Shown here one piece after another: positions 21,740-32,491 of a stretch of DNA of 64,000 nt. Where the stretch lies: NCBI GenBank assembly GCA_949987705.1, contig CATLJY010000253.1, positions 1 through 64,000 of the forward strand, in the 5' to 3' direction. The position numbers and the translations under genes were made by a program. Numbering within the stretch: position 1 is the first letter of the stretch; the number at the start of each line of letters is the position of its first letter. The notes under the pieces were generated by a model. The model did not search any database and had not been told where the DNA came from. It saw only the letters and a program-made list of their open reading frames with translations. This DNA comes from Thereva unica. Its lineage: Eukaryota; Arthropoda; Insecta; Diptera; Therevidae.

Positions 21740-22815
21740 TTGGAAGTTAGAAGAAGGATTCCGATGGAATTGACCGCGCCTCTCATCGAATCGTCTCATT
21801 CGCCTCCCCAAGCAGCGCATGGTGGAGTAAGGAAAACCCTAGCCAGATTGCGGTGCAAGTACTTTTGGCCAGCTATGGCAAAACAAGTACGTGAATTCAT
21901 CGCCAATTGTGAGGTCTGCAAGACAACCAAAGCCCCCAGTTCAGTACTTCGACCACCTATGGGAAACCCCATGGATGCGTCGAGGCCGTTCCAATTTTTA
22001 TACGTCGATTTCTTAGGTCCTTATCCCAGGTCGAAGAAAGGCCACACGGCAGTATTTGTTGTATTGGATGCATTCACCAAATTTGTCTTCCTGCACCCCG
22101 TGTCCGCTGAGACCACGGCGATGTCCGTCAAGTTTCTTGAGCAAACTATTTTCCATACCTATGGAGTTCCTGAAACAGTCTTCTCCGACAATGGTCGGCA
22201 ATTCACCTCCAAGGAGTTTGCTAAATTACTACATGATTACGACGTACAACATGTGCGCACGGCTGTATATTCGCCGCACCCCAACGCATCCGAGCGGGTG
22301 AATAGGTCCGTCCTCGCCGCCATTAGGGCGTACTTAAAGGAGGATCATCGTGAGTGGGATAGACATCTTTCGTCCATTGAATGTGCTCTTCGTAGTACCC
22401 ACCACGAGGCGATCGGCATGTCCCAGTATCAGGCCCTGTTTGGTAGCCACATGATCCTGCACGGATCAGCATATCCCGTCCTGAAGAAACTGAACGTTTT
22501 CCAGGAGGGCGACATAGCTTTCCTGTCATTAACGGACAAAATGCGGATACTTCGTGAGCGGATCGCGCTAAATTTAGCCGCCGCACACTCAAGACATAAA
22601 ACCCAATACAATTTACGGTGTCGGGTGGGCAGTTTTCGTCCAGGAAATGGAGAACTTTCTGGGTGAATAACCGATCGGGTCTTTTCAGCGCCAAGTTGGC
22701 ACCCCGGTTCTTGAAAGCTCGGATACGGAAAAAAGTTGGAACTAGCTTGTACGAGCTGGAGGATCTGGGCCGTAAAAGCATAGGCATGTATCAATCTAAG
22801 GACTTACGGCCATGA
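21740..22815 (+). pseudogene. Gypsy-A integrase
   Basis: The frame at 21740-22666 has the zinc-binding lead ('SHSPPQAAHGGVRKT' and 'CEVCKTTK') and the catalytic core: Asp in 'LYVDFLGPYP', Asp in 'VFSDNGRQF', Glu in 'PNASERVNRS'. There are 34 residues between the last two acids, one fewer than the usual 35. The C-terminal domain continues in a second frame (22618-22815), 'SAKLAPRFLKARIRKKVG' and 'YELEDLGRKSIG', so a frameshift lies near 22620-22666. The short lead at 21561-21773 belongs to the same gene in a third frame. Confidence 0.88.
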
Positions 22816-23515
22816 AGGTTCATCGAAGCAAGCGCTCCTCTGAGTAGCCCTAAGAAGGCATTTCTCCGGCTTCACCGGTTAATGACAGGGTACCCGCCGT
22901 GGTCCGCTTAGGTAGCTTCCCTAGCGGATGGTACACCTCCTCGTTTCTCTTGGCCGTCTGGGGCCAAGCTTACATGAAGTATTCATCCGGATCTGCCAGA
23001 CCAGACCCCATCAGGAGACATAGCCTCCTCGGATTTTCTTTTACTCGTCGGTCAGTCTGGAGAATTCGTCTCGGCGAACTGGGTGTCTGTCGTTTCACCG
23101 GGATGAGTCGAAGGCAATATGGTATTGCTGGAGATTGTGGCGAGGGAGCGAAAGCAACCTGGGTTTGTGTGTAAATATTTGGAGACGTATAGATATCAGT
23201 AGGGGGACAATGTAGTGTTGTCTTCCGCCTGATATTTGTGACTTCAGATATTCCTCCGGGAGGTTCTTCAGGCTGGTCATCACGAAAATACGGTTGTGAC
23301 CGTGCACCCAACTTTTTCTTTTTCACTCCGTATGGAGACGATTCTGCTTATAACCTGGACAGCCCGGCATCTCAGTTTGGAGAGCATGAGACCTTTTAAT
23401 CTCAGGGGATGAGTCGAGACCCACGTTGGTTGTACACGTAGCTCACGGCAGCAAAATCTTCCGTTATTCTCGGCTACTCACTGCCTCGCGAGTCGGCCTT
23501 GTGGAGCCGAGGGTA
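22816..23515 (+). other. Gypsy-A 3' noncoding region
   Basis: A 700-bp stretch between integrase and the 3' LTR. Several short ORFs occur on both strands, but none shows a signal peptide, Cys pattern or fusion motif that would support an env gene. It ends in a purine-rich 'ggagccgagggta' (23503-23515), a plausible polypurine tract. Confidence 0.6.
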
Positions 23516-23869
23516 TGTAACGGTCAGTTTTTGCACGGAATCCCTAAATGTCAGTCAGTTGCTAGAGTTTTAGTCAGTCAGTTTTGGAAGGGAAAAAGAA
23601 AATTTTCTTCGCTCGCTTTGTAAAAAAAATTGTTGTCCGGTAATATTGGTGTTGAACCATGAGAAGTAGAGGCCCGGCCACACACCCCACGACCCCAACC
23701 GACGAGCTAATGAACTTCGTGTTCCCGGCAGCATATCCCTCTAACAGCAGGATCGGCGATTGGGGAGGATACGAGTTCTTCCGATTTTTTTTATGTCGGG
23801 TATTGCGTCCTAGGTCAGGCTGTTCCGGGCTTCTGGCTGAGGGGGCGCCATTATGCTGCGCTATGAAAA
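23516..23869 (+). repeat. Gypsy-A 3' LTR
   Basis: Starts TGTAACGGTCAG as at 6103, but lacks about 120 bp and diverges in its last 20 bases. The exact end lies between 23853 and 23869. Confidence 0.75.
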
Positions 23870-23949
23870 GTGCGTCTCCTCTTCCTTTTTGGCGCGTTAT
23901 TTACCATTTTGAATAAAACAGAAATGAAATTATTTTAAATATTTTGCAG

Positions 23950-24840
23950 CGAACAAATCAATCCACCTATCGACGAGCGCGGTTCAGAAAACGATGTAGT
24001 AGAAGCCGTGGGAGAGGAAATGTCAAAAAATGCGGAAACGAGTAAGAAATTAAAAGCTTGCATTTTATGTAAAAAATCAAGATACAAAGGACATGAGGTA
24101 AAGCTGCACTTAGCACATAAGAATGAAACCATTGACAGATTTATATCAAAAGCCTGGTCAATCGGCAATTTAGATATCTGCCAAGCACTTGAGAGTGTTC
24201 ATTCATCAGGAAACAAAATCTTCTACCATGCTAGCTGTAAAAGTAGTCTTAAAAGTGCAAACGAATCAACTGTCGTGGCACAAAAAGCACCAACTGGTTG
24301 GCACGAAAAAAGAAATTTAAAATTAATAATATTAGAAAAAATCTATAGTAATATTGAAGAAAACGTGGTACGAAAACGAAAATGTTATTTTTTGAAGTTT
24401 ATTGTCACACTATACAGCAAGTATCTACAACGAATTGGAAGACTGTTCTGAATCAGCTGTAATGCGCTCCCATAGAATAGAAGATAATTTAAATGCTAAG
24501 TTTCAAAACAAGAAAAGTTTTATCAGAATTCAAAACAAAAAATTGCTAAAACAGTATGGTGGCGTATTGTTAAGTACAGATTTCGAGACACTTGAAAAAT
24601 ACGATATAGTACAACCTACAACGCGCAGCTCTTATTTTAAGAGAAGAAATCAGATCAATTAAATCCAATAAGTTGCCAGATAACATAATGACTAGCGATT
24701 AATTGCGGGAGAATGTGTCGAAGTTCCAAGAATTTTATACGATTTTCATATGGCTATGTTAAGTGGTTCCAATCAGAGTGCCCAATTTGGATGCGACCAG
24801 TAAAACTCAGCATACAACTACATGTAAACGCCCTGTGCGT
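23950..24840 (+). pseudogene. Second exon of the decayed CxxC gene
   Basis: 'attttgcag' at 23941-23949 is a good splice acceptor. The first base C completes the codon left by the exon ending at 6072 (GC plus C). The open frame then gives a stretch with 'CILCKKSRYKGHEVKLHL', 'RFISKAWSIGNLDIC' and 'KIFYHASCKSSL', so again spaced Cys and His residues. At about 24390 the sense moves to the frame at 24402-24662 ('YNELEDCSESAVMRSHRIED'), and after the stop at 24660 fragments continue to about 24840. These Cys/His patterns resemble transposon-derived proteins I have seen in Hemiptera but cannot name. No catalytic domain is visible in what survives. Confidence 0.6.
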
Positions 24841-24854
24841 GAGCCCCCTTCATA

Positions 24855-25274
24855 GTCCATTCAAAACGCGCGTTATGGTGTTCCAAAATAACACCGTTAG
24901 GAAAATCGAACCCTAAACGTTTTTGGGGTCGTTGATCACGAAAATCGAGGTCCGGCGGTCCTAAAATTAGGGCGTCACCCTTAAAAATGCAAAAAACAAT
25001 AATGAAAACTAATGCGATGAAATAAATAAATCAACCACCTTCGCAAATAAATATTAAAAAAAGTGCATTTCATCGCATTAGTTTTCATCATTACTGAAAT
25101 AATCGCGAAAACCCCCTAAAAAGGGGTGTTTTTTGCATTTTTAGGGGTGACGCCCTAATTTTAGGACCGCGGGACCTCGATTTTCGTGATCAGCGACCCC
25201 AAAAACCTTTAGGGTTCGATTTTCTTAACGGTGTTATTTTGGAACACCCCCCCCCTCCCGCCTTTTGAATGGAC
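24855..25274. mobile_element. Foldback MITE with TA duplication
   Basis: The outer sequence 'gtccattcaaaa' at 24855 is mirrored by 'ttttgaatggac' ending at 25274, each flanked by TA (24853-24854 and 25275-25276). Long inverted arms run inwards (24855 to about 25020 and about 25062 to 25274), with only some 40 bp of loop. The arms include 'aaaattagggcgtcaccc' and its reverse complement. No ORF is present. TA duplications and long arms fit a Tc1/mariner-related non-autonomous element or a foldback. Confidence 0.88.
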
Positions 25275-25549
25275 TATCAATGCTCCCAGTTTCTTAGAAT
25301 TTTTACGAATTTTTATGGTTTTGTAATTTTCAGTTTTTTCTTGGGTTCTTCAGAATTTCTAATAGTTTTTTAGGCGCTGGGATTTTCTGAAGTTTGAACA
25401 AGACGACTTTTTCAAATAGTTTTTCAGGGTGTTGCAAAATATTGCTTAGTTAGCTAGGCGTTGGTCGCATATATTCAGTTTCAGCTCACAGAAAGTTTTT
25501 CGTTTTAATATTATATTAAATTGTAATTGATATTCAATTTCTGTGTGAC

Positions 25550-25770
25550 ATGGCGGATAACCAACCGGGTACTCTCGCGCACCGGTTGGCAAAATTTATA
25601 CCTGAGTGGCTAAATAAACCTGGTGTCAATTACTTTATTAAACCATGTGATGACACAAAAAAATTTCAGTGCAATTGTTGCAATATTACATGCATTGCAA
25701 GTGATCTTACACGAATTAAATAACACGTTGCATCGAAAGCCCATCAATTGAACCGAGGCAAATTTATGGT
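25550..25770 (+). pseudogene. BED-type zinc finger N-terminus
   Basis: ATG at 25550 opens 57 codons to TAA at 25721, then the same frame goes on with 'HVASKAHQLNRG'. Cys residues in 'FQCNCCNITC' and two His in 'HVASKAH' give the C-x2-C...H-x5-H order of a BED or hAT-type finger, with the stop between them. This would be the DNA-binding start of a transposase-like protein, but the catalytic part is absent. The frame lies between the inverted arms of the host TIR element. It cannot code a full finger as it stands. Confidence 0.55.
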
Positions 25771-25815
25771 GATTTATTTTGCGACATGCTAAAAAACTAT
25801 TGAAAAGTCGTCCTC

Positions 25816-26034
25816 TGTTAGAATATGCAGGCAACCCTGATCCTTGCATCCTTGCTAAGACACTGTAATAATTAATTTTATATGAGTTGCAATTAGTTGG
25901 CTTAGGATTTAATAATTTTTTTATGTCAGCTATTCGATTTTTGTTTTTAGTTCATTCCTGACTCTCAGGCTGTTAATTTGAAATTTAAAAAAAAAATAAA
26001 TTTGCTAAAAGGAATTCCTCTTTATTTTCTAACA
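25816..26034 (+). repeat. Copia-2 5' LTR
   Basis: 219 bp, TGTTAG...CTAACA. It is closely similar to 30136-30356, so insertion is fairly recent. The PBS starts three bases after it. Confidence 0.95.
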
Positions 26035-26125
26035 TTGGTTATGGGCCCAGTTCATAGTTAAGAACTGCGAATATTCAAGGACGAAGATATTGCGTGAGTC
26101 CCTGAAATCAGCTGCGTTTGTCGCA

Positions 26126-27328
26126 ATGGCTAATTCATTATTTAATATTGAAAAACTTTCCGGTGATAATTACCCTACCTGGGTAATTCTCATGAAAAGT
26201 GTTTTGATTCAAAATGATTACTGGGGCTATGTATGTGGCACCAATAAAATAAAGAGCGACGCTAATGAAGAAATGGTGTTAACGTGGAAATCTGCTGATC
26301 AAAAGGCGCTTGCTACTATCATACTCGGTCTCCAAGCTTCGGAGTTGGTCCATGTGAGAGATTGCATGACATCGAAGCAAGCTTGGGATAAATTGGATAG
26401 CCTATACAAGCCTCAAGGTCCTGCACGAAAAGTTACTTTATTTAAAAAGTTATTAAACCTGAAAATGGGAAGTGGAAAACGTGTGGGAGATCACATCAAG
26501 GAATTCTATGAAACTATTGCGCAACTTAAAGAAATTCAGAGTGACATTCCTGATGAAATACTAAGCATAATCTTATTGTGCAGTTTGCCAGAGGAATATG
26601 AAAACCTAGTTGTAGCACTTGAGTCAAGGGATGAGATGCCTAATCTCGAATTATTGAAAACGAAATTGCTTGACGAGGAACAGAGAAGAGGAGTCAGAGA
26701 GTCAGATGACCGTTTTAGTGAGCATGTATATATTACACAAAAAGGAAAACATAAACCTAATAATATCAAAAAGACCCAAAGAAAATATGATCACGGTAGA
26801 CAAGATTCTAAGCGTGAGAAAGGAAAATGTTTCAACTGTGGTATAAGAGGACACTACGCCAATGAATGTAGAAAAAGTAAGAATAATGGACCAATCAATG
26901 CACTTGCAACCTTCTGTATACAAAAAGATGACGACTTTCTCGAGGAAGACGAATGGTGTTTGGATAGCGGTGCGACTAGCCATTATTGTCGTGATAAATC
27001 TAAATTTAATTTTATCAAATCTATAAAGAAACAAAACATTTGGCTGGCTTCAGGTGAAACCGCGTTCGCTGTTGGTGTCGGAACGATTAATGTGAAAACG
27101 GATAATGCTGATATTATTTTGAAAGATGTATTTTATGCACCTATGTTAAAAACAAATTTTCTGTCAGTCAACTGCATAGTGAAAAAAGGTTTTAAAGTTG
27201 TATTTTTCAAACAATTTGCAGTAATACAAAATTATCGTGGACAAATTGTTTTGAAAATTGCAAAGAAAAACAATCTTTATGTATGGTCAACATCCAATGT
27301 AAATTCTGCTTTAACAGTAATGCAGTAA
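26126..27328 (+). pseudogene. Copia-2 gag and protease
   Basis: The likely start is the ATG at 26126 ('MANSLFNIEKLSGDNYPTW'), the usual copia gag beginning; an upstream TTG in frame is less likely. The capsid part contains 'AWDKLDSLYKPQG' and 'EEYENLVVALESRDEMP'. The zinc knuckle 'CFNCGIRGHYANEC' is a perfect C-x2-C-x4-H-x4-C. The protease has 'WCLDSGATSHYC' with the D-S-G-A catalytic loop. The frame stops at TAA 27326-27328, only a few codons before the integrase lead in the same frame. Copia polyproteins are normally one frame, so I read the TAA as a nonsense change. Confidence 0.93.
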
Positions 27329-30100
27329 CCACTAAATAATTTGGAAATATGGCATTCACGATATGGGCACCTGAATGTTGAGAGTTTAGCTAAGCTGAGT
27401 GAACTGAATATGGTTGTCGGACTAGACAACATTCAACCGAACAAAAGCTTTAATTGTGAGACTTGTGCTCTAGGTAAGATAACTGCCAAACCTTTTCATA
27501 CTAATTATTCTATTGCTAGTGAGCATGTCTTGGATCTGATCCACTCTGATATATGTGGTCCTATGCGAACAATATCGCAAGGTGGAGCCAGGTATTTCGC
27601 TACATTCATAGACGATAAGTCAAGATATATCTGGTTGTATTTGTTAAAGAGAAAATCTGATGTTTTTGAAGCCTTTTCCAATTTTAAACGCTATGTTGAA
27701 ACAGAGACAGGTAAAAAGATCAAGATGCTTCGAACCGATAATGGGACTGAATACCTGAGTCAAAAATTTTCTAATTTATTAAAAATTAATGGCATCAAAC
27801 GACAGTTGACTATTCCCTACACCCCGCAACAAAATGGTGTAGCTGAAAGGGCTAATAGAACACTTGTGGAGATGTCACGATGTATGTTGGTTGAATCCCG
27901 ATTGCCAGAGAATTTGTGGGCCGAGGCTGTAGCAACAGCGGCATACATTAGAAATCGTTCGCCATCAAAACCGTTACATAATGTAACACCATATGAAATA
28001 TGGTTTAAGAGGAAGCCAGTCGTTAGACACTTGAGACCATTTGGATGCAAAGGTATTGCTCTTCAAAAAGGAACAAGACAATCGAAATTTTCTGCAAAGG
28101 GACGGGAATTAGTCATGGTCGGCTATTCAAACGAAAGTAAAGCATATCGCCTTTATGACACAGCTAAAAGATCTATTACAATAAGCAGAGATGTACGATT
28201 TTTTGAAGGAAAGGCAAACAATAGTCAGTTAGATAACCGTACGTTTAATTTTGATTTCCCTCCAAAGGAGCAACATTCTTATGATCAGCAAATGAATGAG
28301 GACATTGCTGAAAGCTCGAACGAAGTTAAAACAAGCAACAGTATAGACACAAATAAAGGAGATCAAGGGAGAACAGATTCCGAGCAGGATGAGACAGAAG
28401 TTAAAAATGAAGCTGAAAATGTGGTGAATCATTCACCAAAACGTACAGGTGGCCGACCCAGAATTATTAGAACTGGGAAGCCTGGAAGACCACGGAAAGT
28501 ATACAATACTGCTAACCTCGCTCAAGAGACACAGATAAGAAATATTCCAACGTCATTTGCCAAGGCGTTGATGTGTAATGACTCACACGAATGGAAGGAA
28601 GCCACAGACAAGGAGTATGCGTCCTTGATAAATAATGGAACTTGGGAGCTTGTTGACAAACCAAAAAATATACCAGCTATAGATTGCAGGTGGGTTTTTA
28701 ACATTAAAACGAATCCGGATGGCTCAATCGAACGATATAAGGCCAGGTTGGTAGCACAAGGATGTTTCCAAAAGTATATGGTCAACTATTCGGAAACATT
28801 CGCACCCGTTGTAAGGCATTCATCAATTCGACTATTGTTAGCATTGCCTGTTGAATGTGAATTTCTAGTGCATCACTTAGATGTTGAAACTGCATACCTA
28901 CATAGTGAACTTGAAGACGAAATTTACATGAACCAACCAGAGGGCTATGTAAATCCTGAGAAACTGCAAATGGTATGTAGATTAAAGAAGTCCATATACG
29001 GATTAAAGCAAGCTGGCAGGCTTTGGAATCAGAAGCTGGACAAAATTCTGTGTGATATTGGTCTCAATAGATGTGCAAACGATAACTGTCTTTACATTAA
29101 AAAGGAAAAATCAGAAATTCTCATCGTTGCAATCTATGTTGATGATCTGATATTAGTCAGTTCCAATATGGACGAATTAAAAATTTTCAAGTCTAAAATA
29201 TCCAAAAGATTGAATGTGGTGGACAAAGGTGAACTAAGATACTATCTTGGAATACAAATAGAAAGAGAAGGAACCAGAGGACCGATTCGAATACATCAAG
29301 AAAAGTACATCTATGAAATTCTCGCAAAATATAATATGACAGAGTGCAGACAGGCGAGCACACCGTTAGATCCTGGAATAAAGTTTGTAAAATGTGAACA
29401 GTCCAATTGCAAGAATCAAATTGATCAGAAGGAGTATCAGTCTCTCATTGGATCATTGATGTATTTGGCTGTTTTAACTCGTCCAGACGTAGCTCATACT
29501 ATAAATAAATTGTCACAATTTAATAATCATCCGCATGAAGAACATTTCAATGCGGCGAAGCAAGTGTTACGCTATCTTAATAAGACAAGCAAGGCGGGGT
29601 TATCCTATTATAAGAATAAAGGGAGCTTAATTGGTTACGTGGATGCTGATTGGGCAAATGATGCCACAGATCGTAAGTCATATACACGGTACATATTTTT
29701 TTTAGGCCAAAATCCAATCACCTGGGTCTCGAAGAAGCAGACATCTATTGCTTTGAGCAGCACGGAAGCTGAATATGTGGCGCTATCGCAGGCTTGTACA
29801 GAAGCAATATACTTGAGGAATCTGATTAAGGAGCTTGGTTTCGATAGTTATGTGATGGTGCCAACAATTATCTATGGTGACAACATTAGTTCCCAACATA
29901 TGATGAAGAATGACACGCATCATGGCAGAACCAAACATATTGATACAAAGTTTCATTTTTGTAGAGAGCAGATTAGGAACAATTTAATTGATGTAAAGTA
30001 TATATCAACTAATGAAATGGTAGCTGATATATTCACTAAAAATCTATCAAAAGCCAAACATTTAAAATGTGTCGAAGGTTTAAATATTCAAATGTTGTAA
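27329..30100 (+). pseudogene. Copia-2 integrase, reverse transcriptase and RNase H
   Basis: The frame is the same as the gag frame. 'WHSRYGHLN' and 'CETCALGKI' form the integrase zinc-binding lead. The core acids lie in 'IHSDICGPM', 'LRTDNGTEYL' and 'QQNGVAERANR'. A linker with two 'GRPR' AT-hook-like motifs follows (28447-28497). RT begins at 'WKEATDKEYASL' and has 'HLDVETAYLH' and the catalytic 'IYVDDLILVS'. RNase H contains 'YVDADWANDA', 'SSTEAEYVALSQA' and 'TKHIDTKFHF'. All catalytic residues are present through the stop at 30098. Only the upstream TAA prevents a complete polyprotein. Confidence 0.95.
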
Positions 30101-30135
30101 AGCAAAAATGCAAGTTAATCATGGTTGAGAGGAAG

Positions 30136-30356
30136 TGTTAGAATATGCAGGCAACCCTGATCCTTGCATCCTTGCTAAGACACTGTAATAATTAATTTTA
30201 TATGAGTTGCAATTAGTTGGCTTAGGATTTAATAATTTTTTTATGTCAGCTATTCGATTTTTGTTTTTAGTTCATTCCTGACTCTCAGGCTGTTAATTTG
30301 AAATTTAAAAAAAAAAAAAAAATTTGCTATAAGAAATTCCTCTTTATTTTCTAACA
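30136..30356 (+). repeat. Copia-2 3' LTR
   Basis: 221 bp, TGTTAG...CTAACA, followed by the tcctc duplication. The A-run at 30306-30322 is longer than in the 5' copy. Confidence 0.95.
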
Positions 30357-30483
30357 TCCTCTTTAAATTTCAGAAAATCCCGACGACTACAAAACTGTCA
30401 TAAATTCTAAGAAACCCTAGAAAAAAATTGAAAATTTCAAGGCCATAAAAAGTAGACAAAATTCTGAGAAACTGGGATGAGCA

Positions 30484-30925
30484 GAACAGAACAACCTAAA
30501 TCAAAAACCATACTTTGTACATTCAACACTTTGAAATTTTTAGCTGGTATTTTATTCGTTCTAGCAATTCATTATTATTTCCACGAGCAGCTATGAGGAA
30601 GGAAATAAATTTCAATGAATACCCACAAGTTAAATATATGATAGTATAGAGTTTCGTATATAGTGCAGTGGATACATTTAGGTTTAAAAACAGAATTACA
30701 CAACTGAGGGTAATAATAAATCCGGGTTTAGAAAATAAAATAAAAATGTTCAAAAGTAGCATATTAGTGCAGTAAAAAAAGGGGAAAAATAAAGAGATAT
30801 GTAATGTCCGGTAGCAGCAAGATTATGGCTTTATCCTGTTTGGGGTATCACCAGGAGTACATATATTCATAAGTTTTGAACCTCGTGAACCTTGTGCTGC
30901 TTTTGTTATAAACAATTAAAAGTTT
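30484..30925. other. Unassigned AT-rich spacer
   Basis: No supported gene. The minus-strand ORF of about 80 codons here has no recognisable motif. The sequence lies between the small TIR element and Helentron-1. Confidence 0.5.
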
Positions 30926-32491
30926 TTAACGTGACAACGTCTATTGAAACGATGAACGCCGGCTGCATGCACGAAAAATGATGACTCATTGTCCCGTTAT
31001 GTCCCATTATCTCCCGAAGTAATTTTAAAAATTTGATCGTAGTAATCTTAAAAATTTGATTAAAATTGTCAATATTTAATTAGATTAAATTTGTCAAATT
31101 GTCAACAATAAGCAAAGCAATCCAAACACTCTGTCTCCTAACTGGGTGCCGGTGTATAAGAAAATAGTGAACATTACACTGACGAAAGCTGTGAAATGCA
31201 AACGAAAACAGTTTCCTTGCGTTCCTGTTTGTGCTATTACCATTCACAGGTCGCAAGGTGGGACGTTTACTGTTATTGTTTATAAATACTCCTCGGAGCA
31301 ACCACAACAGTTGGTGTACGTGGCGCTGAGTCGGGTAACGAATATAGACGGCTTGCACATCATCACAGAAAAAGATGCGTCTTTTATCTTCAAACATGGA
31401 CGGGATGGGAACGACTCACAGACTACGCGAGATGTCCGTAACGAATACATTCGACTCCGTGGACACACCCTTCAAACAATCACTTCTATAGCAGTGAAAT
31501 TTTGTGATGACGGTAACAACGCTGGGCAAGCTGTAGTGATAAACCTTAATGTTCAGAGTTTGTCTACGCACTTCGCCGATATTGAAACGGATCCCGTGAG
31601 ATCGGATTATTTGGTATTGACTGAAACGTGGATGCGTGACAATTTTGATCCAGCTCCAATCAATAATTATGAATGTATAACCAGGCAGAATAATCGATCG
31701 GATTCTGATACAAACGCAGCTGGTGGAGTGGCAATCTATCGAAAATTAACATCAACATCCACGGCCAAAGTTCTCCACGTTGAATTGTCGGACACAACTC
31801 GTCTCATCAGAAACACAGGCGAGGTCTGCTTGGCTGAAATTACATGCTTCACTGCTGATACAACGTTTAAAATTGTACTTGGCGCAGTGTATATTCATCC
31901 TGGAGCAAGTGTCTCAAACATTAGTATTGCTGCACCAAGCACTCTTTCCGTATGTGCGTAACAGGCAGTATGTGCATCCGATCATGCAAGTTGATACCAA
32001 TGTAACAATTCTTCTTTGTGGCGACTTCAACACAAACGTGAAAAATGATGATACATTCCTCAAATTCATGAAGGATATGTACAATCTCGAATGCACATCA
32101 GATGTTACTAAGTCAACAACGCTGAGAGGAACAACCCTCGATTTGACTTTTTCAAGGCACATTACACTCATTTCATACTTTTCCTATCATCGACCTATCC
32201 TTAACAGAATAACACAGATTGCAAGAAGTTAAATATCAGACATGTATAAAAGCTGTAAATGAATTTGTTACTACACATTGTTACTTGTAAATAATCTGTT
32301 CATTAAAGTAATAAACATATTTGAATTCATTAGTGCAAATAAAAGCTAATTTATCAATCAAAATGAATATTTCATTTAACTCCTTTTTGTATCCATACAA
32401 AATAATGATAATTTAATATAAATGATTCAATTTTATTCATAAAAGTATGCAATCATTTCATCAATGTTTTCTCATGACGTTGTCACGTTAA
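30926..32491 (+). mobile_element. Helentron-1, internally deleted
   Basis: 'ttaacgtgacaacgtc' at 30926-30941 is the exact reverse complement of 32476-32491. Such subterminal inverted repeats mark Helentrons (the Helitron2 group). Between them lies only the last part of the rolling-circle protein: the final helicase motif and an endonuclease domain. The Rep nuclease and most of the helicase, several kilobases in a full element, are missing. The true ends probably lie a few tens of bases outside the repeats. Confidence 0.8.
31146..32232 (+). pseudogene. Helentron helicase end fused to EEP endonuclease
   Basis: The first frame (31146-31961) begins with the C-terminal motifs of a Pif1-like helicase: 'AITIHRSQGGTF' and 'QLVYVALSRVTNIDGL'. 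It passes into an endonuclease/exonuclease/phosphatase domain: 'VINLNVQSLSTHF', 'LVLTETWMRDN' and 'GGVAIYRK'. After a frameshift at about 31890-31920 the second frame (31780-32232) continues with 'LLCGDFNTNVKND' and ends in 'YFSYHRPI'. A helicase with a C-terminal LINE-type endonuclease is the hallmark of Helentrons, as opposed to classical Helitrons. Truncation and frameshift make it non-functional. Confidence 0.88.

Larger units (their letters stand above)
6103..23869 (+). mobile_element. Gypsy-A: Ty3/gypsy element hosting nested insertions
   Basis: The two ends share TGTAACGGTCAG at 6103 and 23516, with related LTR sequence ending near 6597 and 23869. The 5' LTR is followed by 'tggcgcccaacgc', a primer-binding-site-like sequence. 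The internal parts in order are: leader (6598-7019 and 10464-10800), a gag start near 11334-11391, gag and zinc knuckles (18532-19532), PR-RT-RNase H (19834-21588), integrase (21740-22815), 3' noncoding region and 3' LTR. Copia-1, a Copia-3 remnant and BEL-1 interrupt it. Gag reads in frame across the BEL-1 insertion site. No 5-bp duplication is visible at its own edges. It sits in the intron of the decayed gene, 30 bp after the donor. Confidence 0.85.
25816..30356 (+). mobile_element. Copia-2: nearly intact copia element
   Basis: LTRs at 25816-26034 (219 bp) and 30136-30356 (221 bp) begin TGTTAGAATATG and end TTCTAACA. They differ mainly in an A-run and a few bases near it. The duplication tcctc is perfect at 25811-25815 and 30357-30361. 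The PBS GGTTATGGGCCCAG is at 26037-26050, and a purine-rich 'gttgagaggaag' precedes the 3' LTR. Gag-protease and integrase-RT-RNase H form one frame apart from a single in-frame TAA at 27326. It inserted in the right arm of the small TIR element. Confidence 0.96.
25281..30483. mobile_element. Small TIR element with BED-like finger, split by Copia-2
   Basis: The block 25281-25430 (begins 'tgctcccagtttcttagaat') is the inverted complement of 25790-25815 joined to 30362-30483 (ends 'aaactgggatgagca'). Removing Copia-2 with one tcctc joins the right arm precisely. The original element was therefore about 660-700 bp, with arms of about 140 bp and a short coding part between (25550-25770). I could not find a convincing duplication at its outer edges. 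It is probably a non-autonomous DNA transposon. Confidence 0.75.

Noticed and set aside
22816..23515. env gene downstream of Gypsy-A pol
   Set aside because: Short ORFs only, with no signal peptide, membrane segment or cleavage motif; the region is noncoding or decayed.
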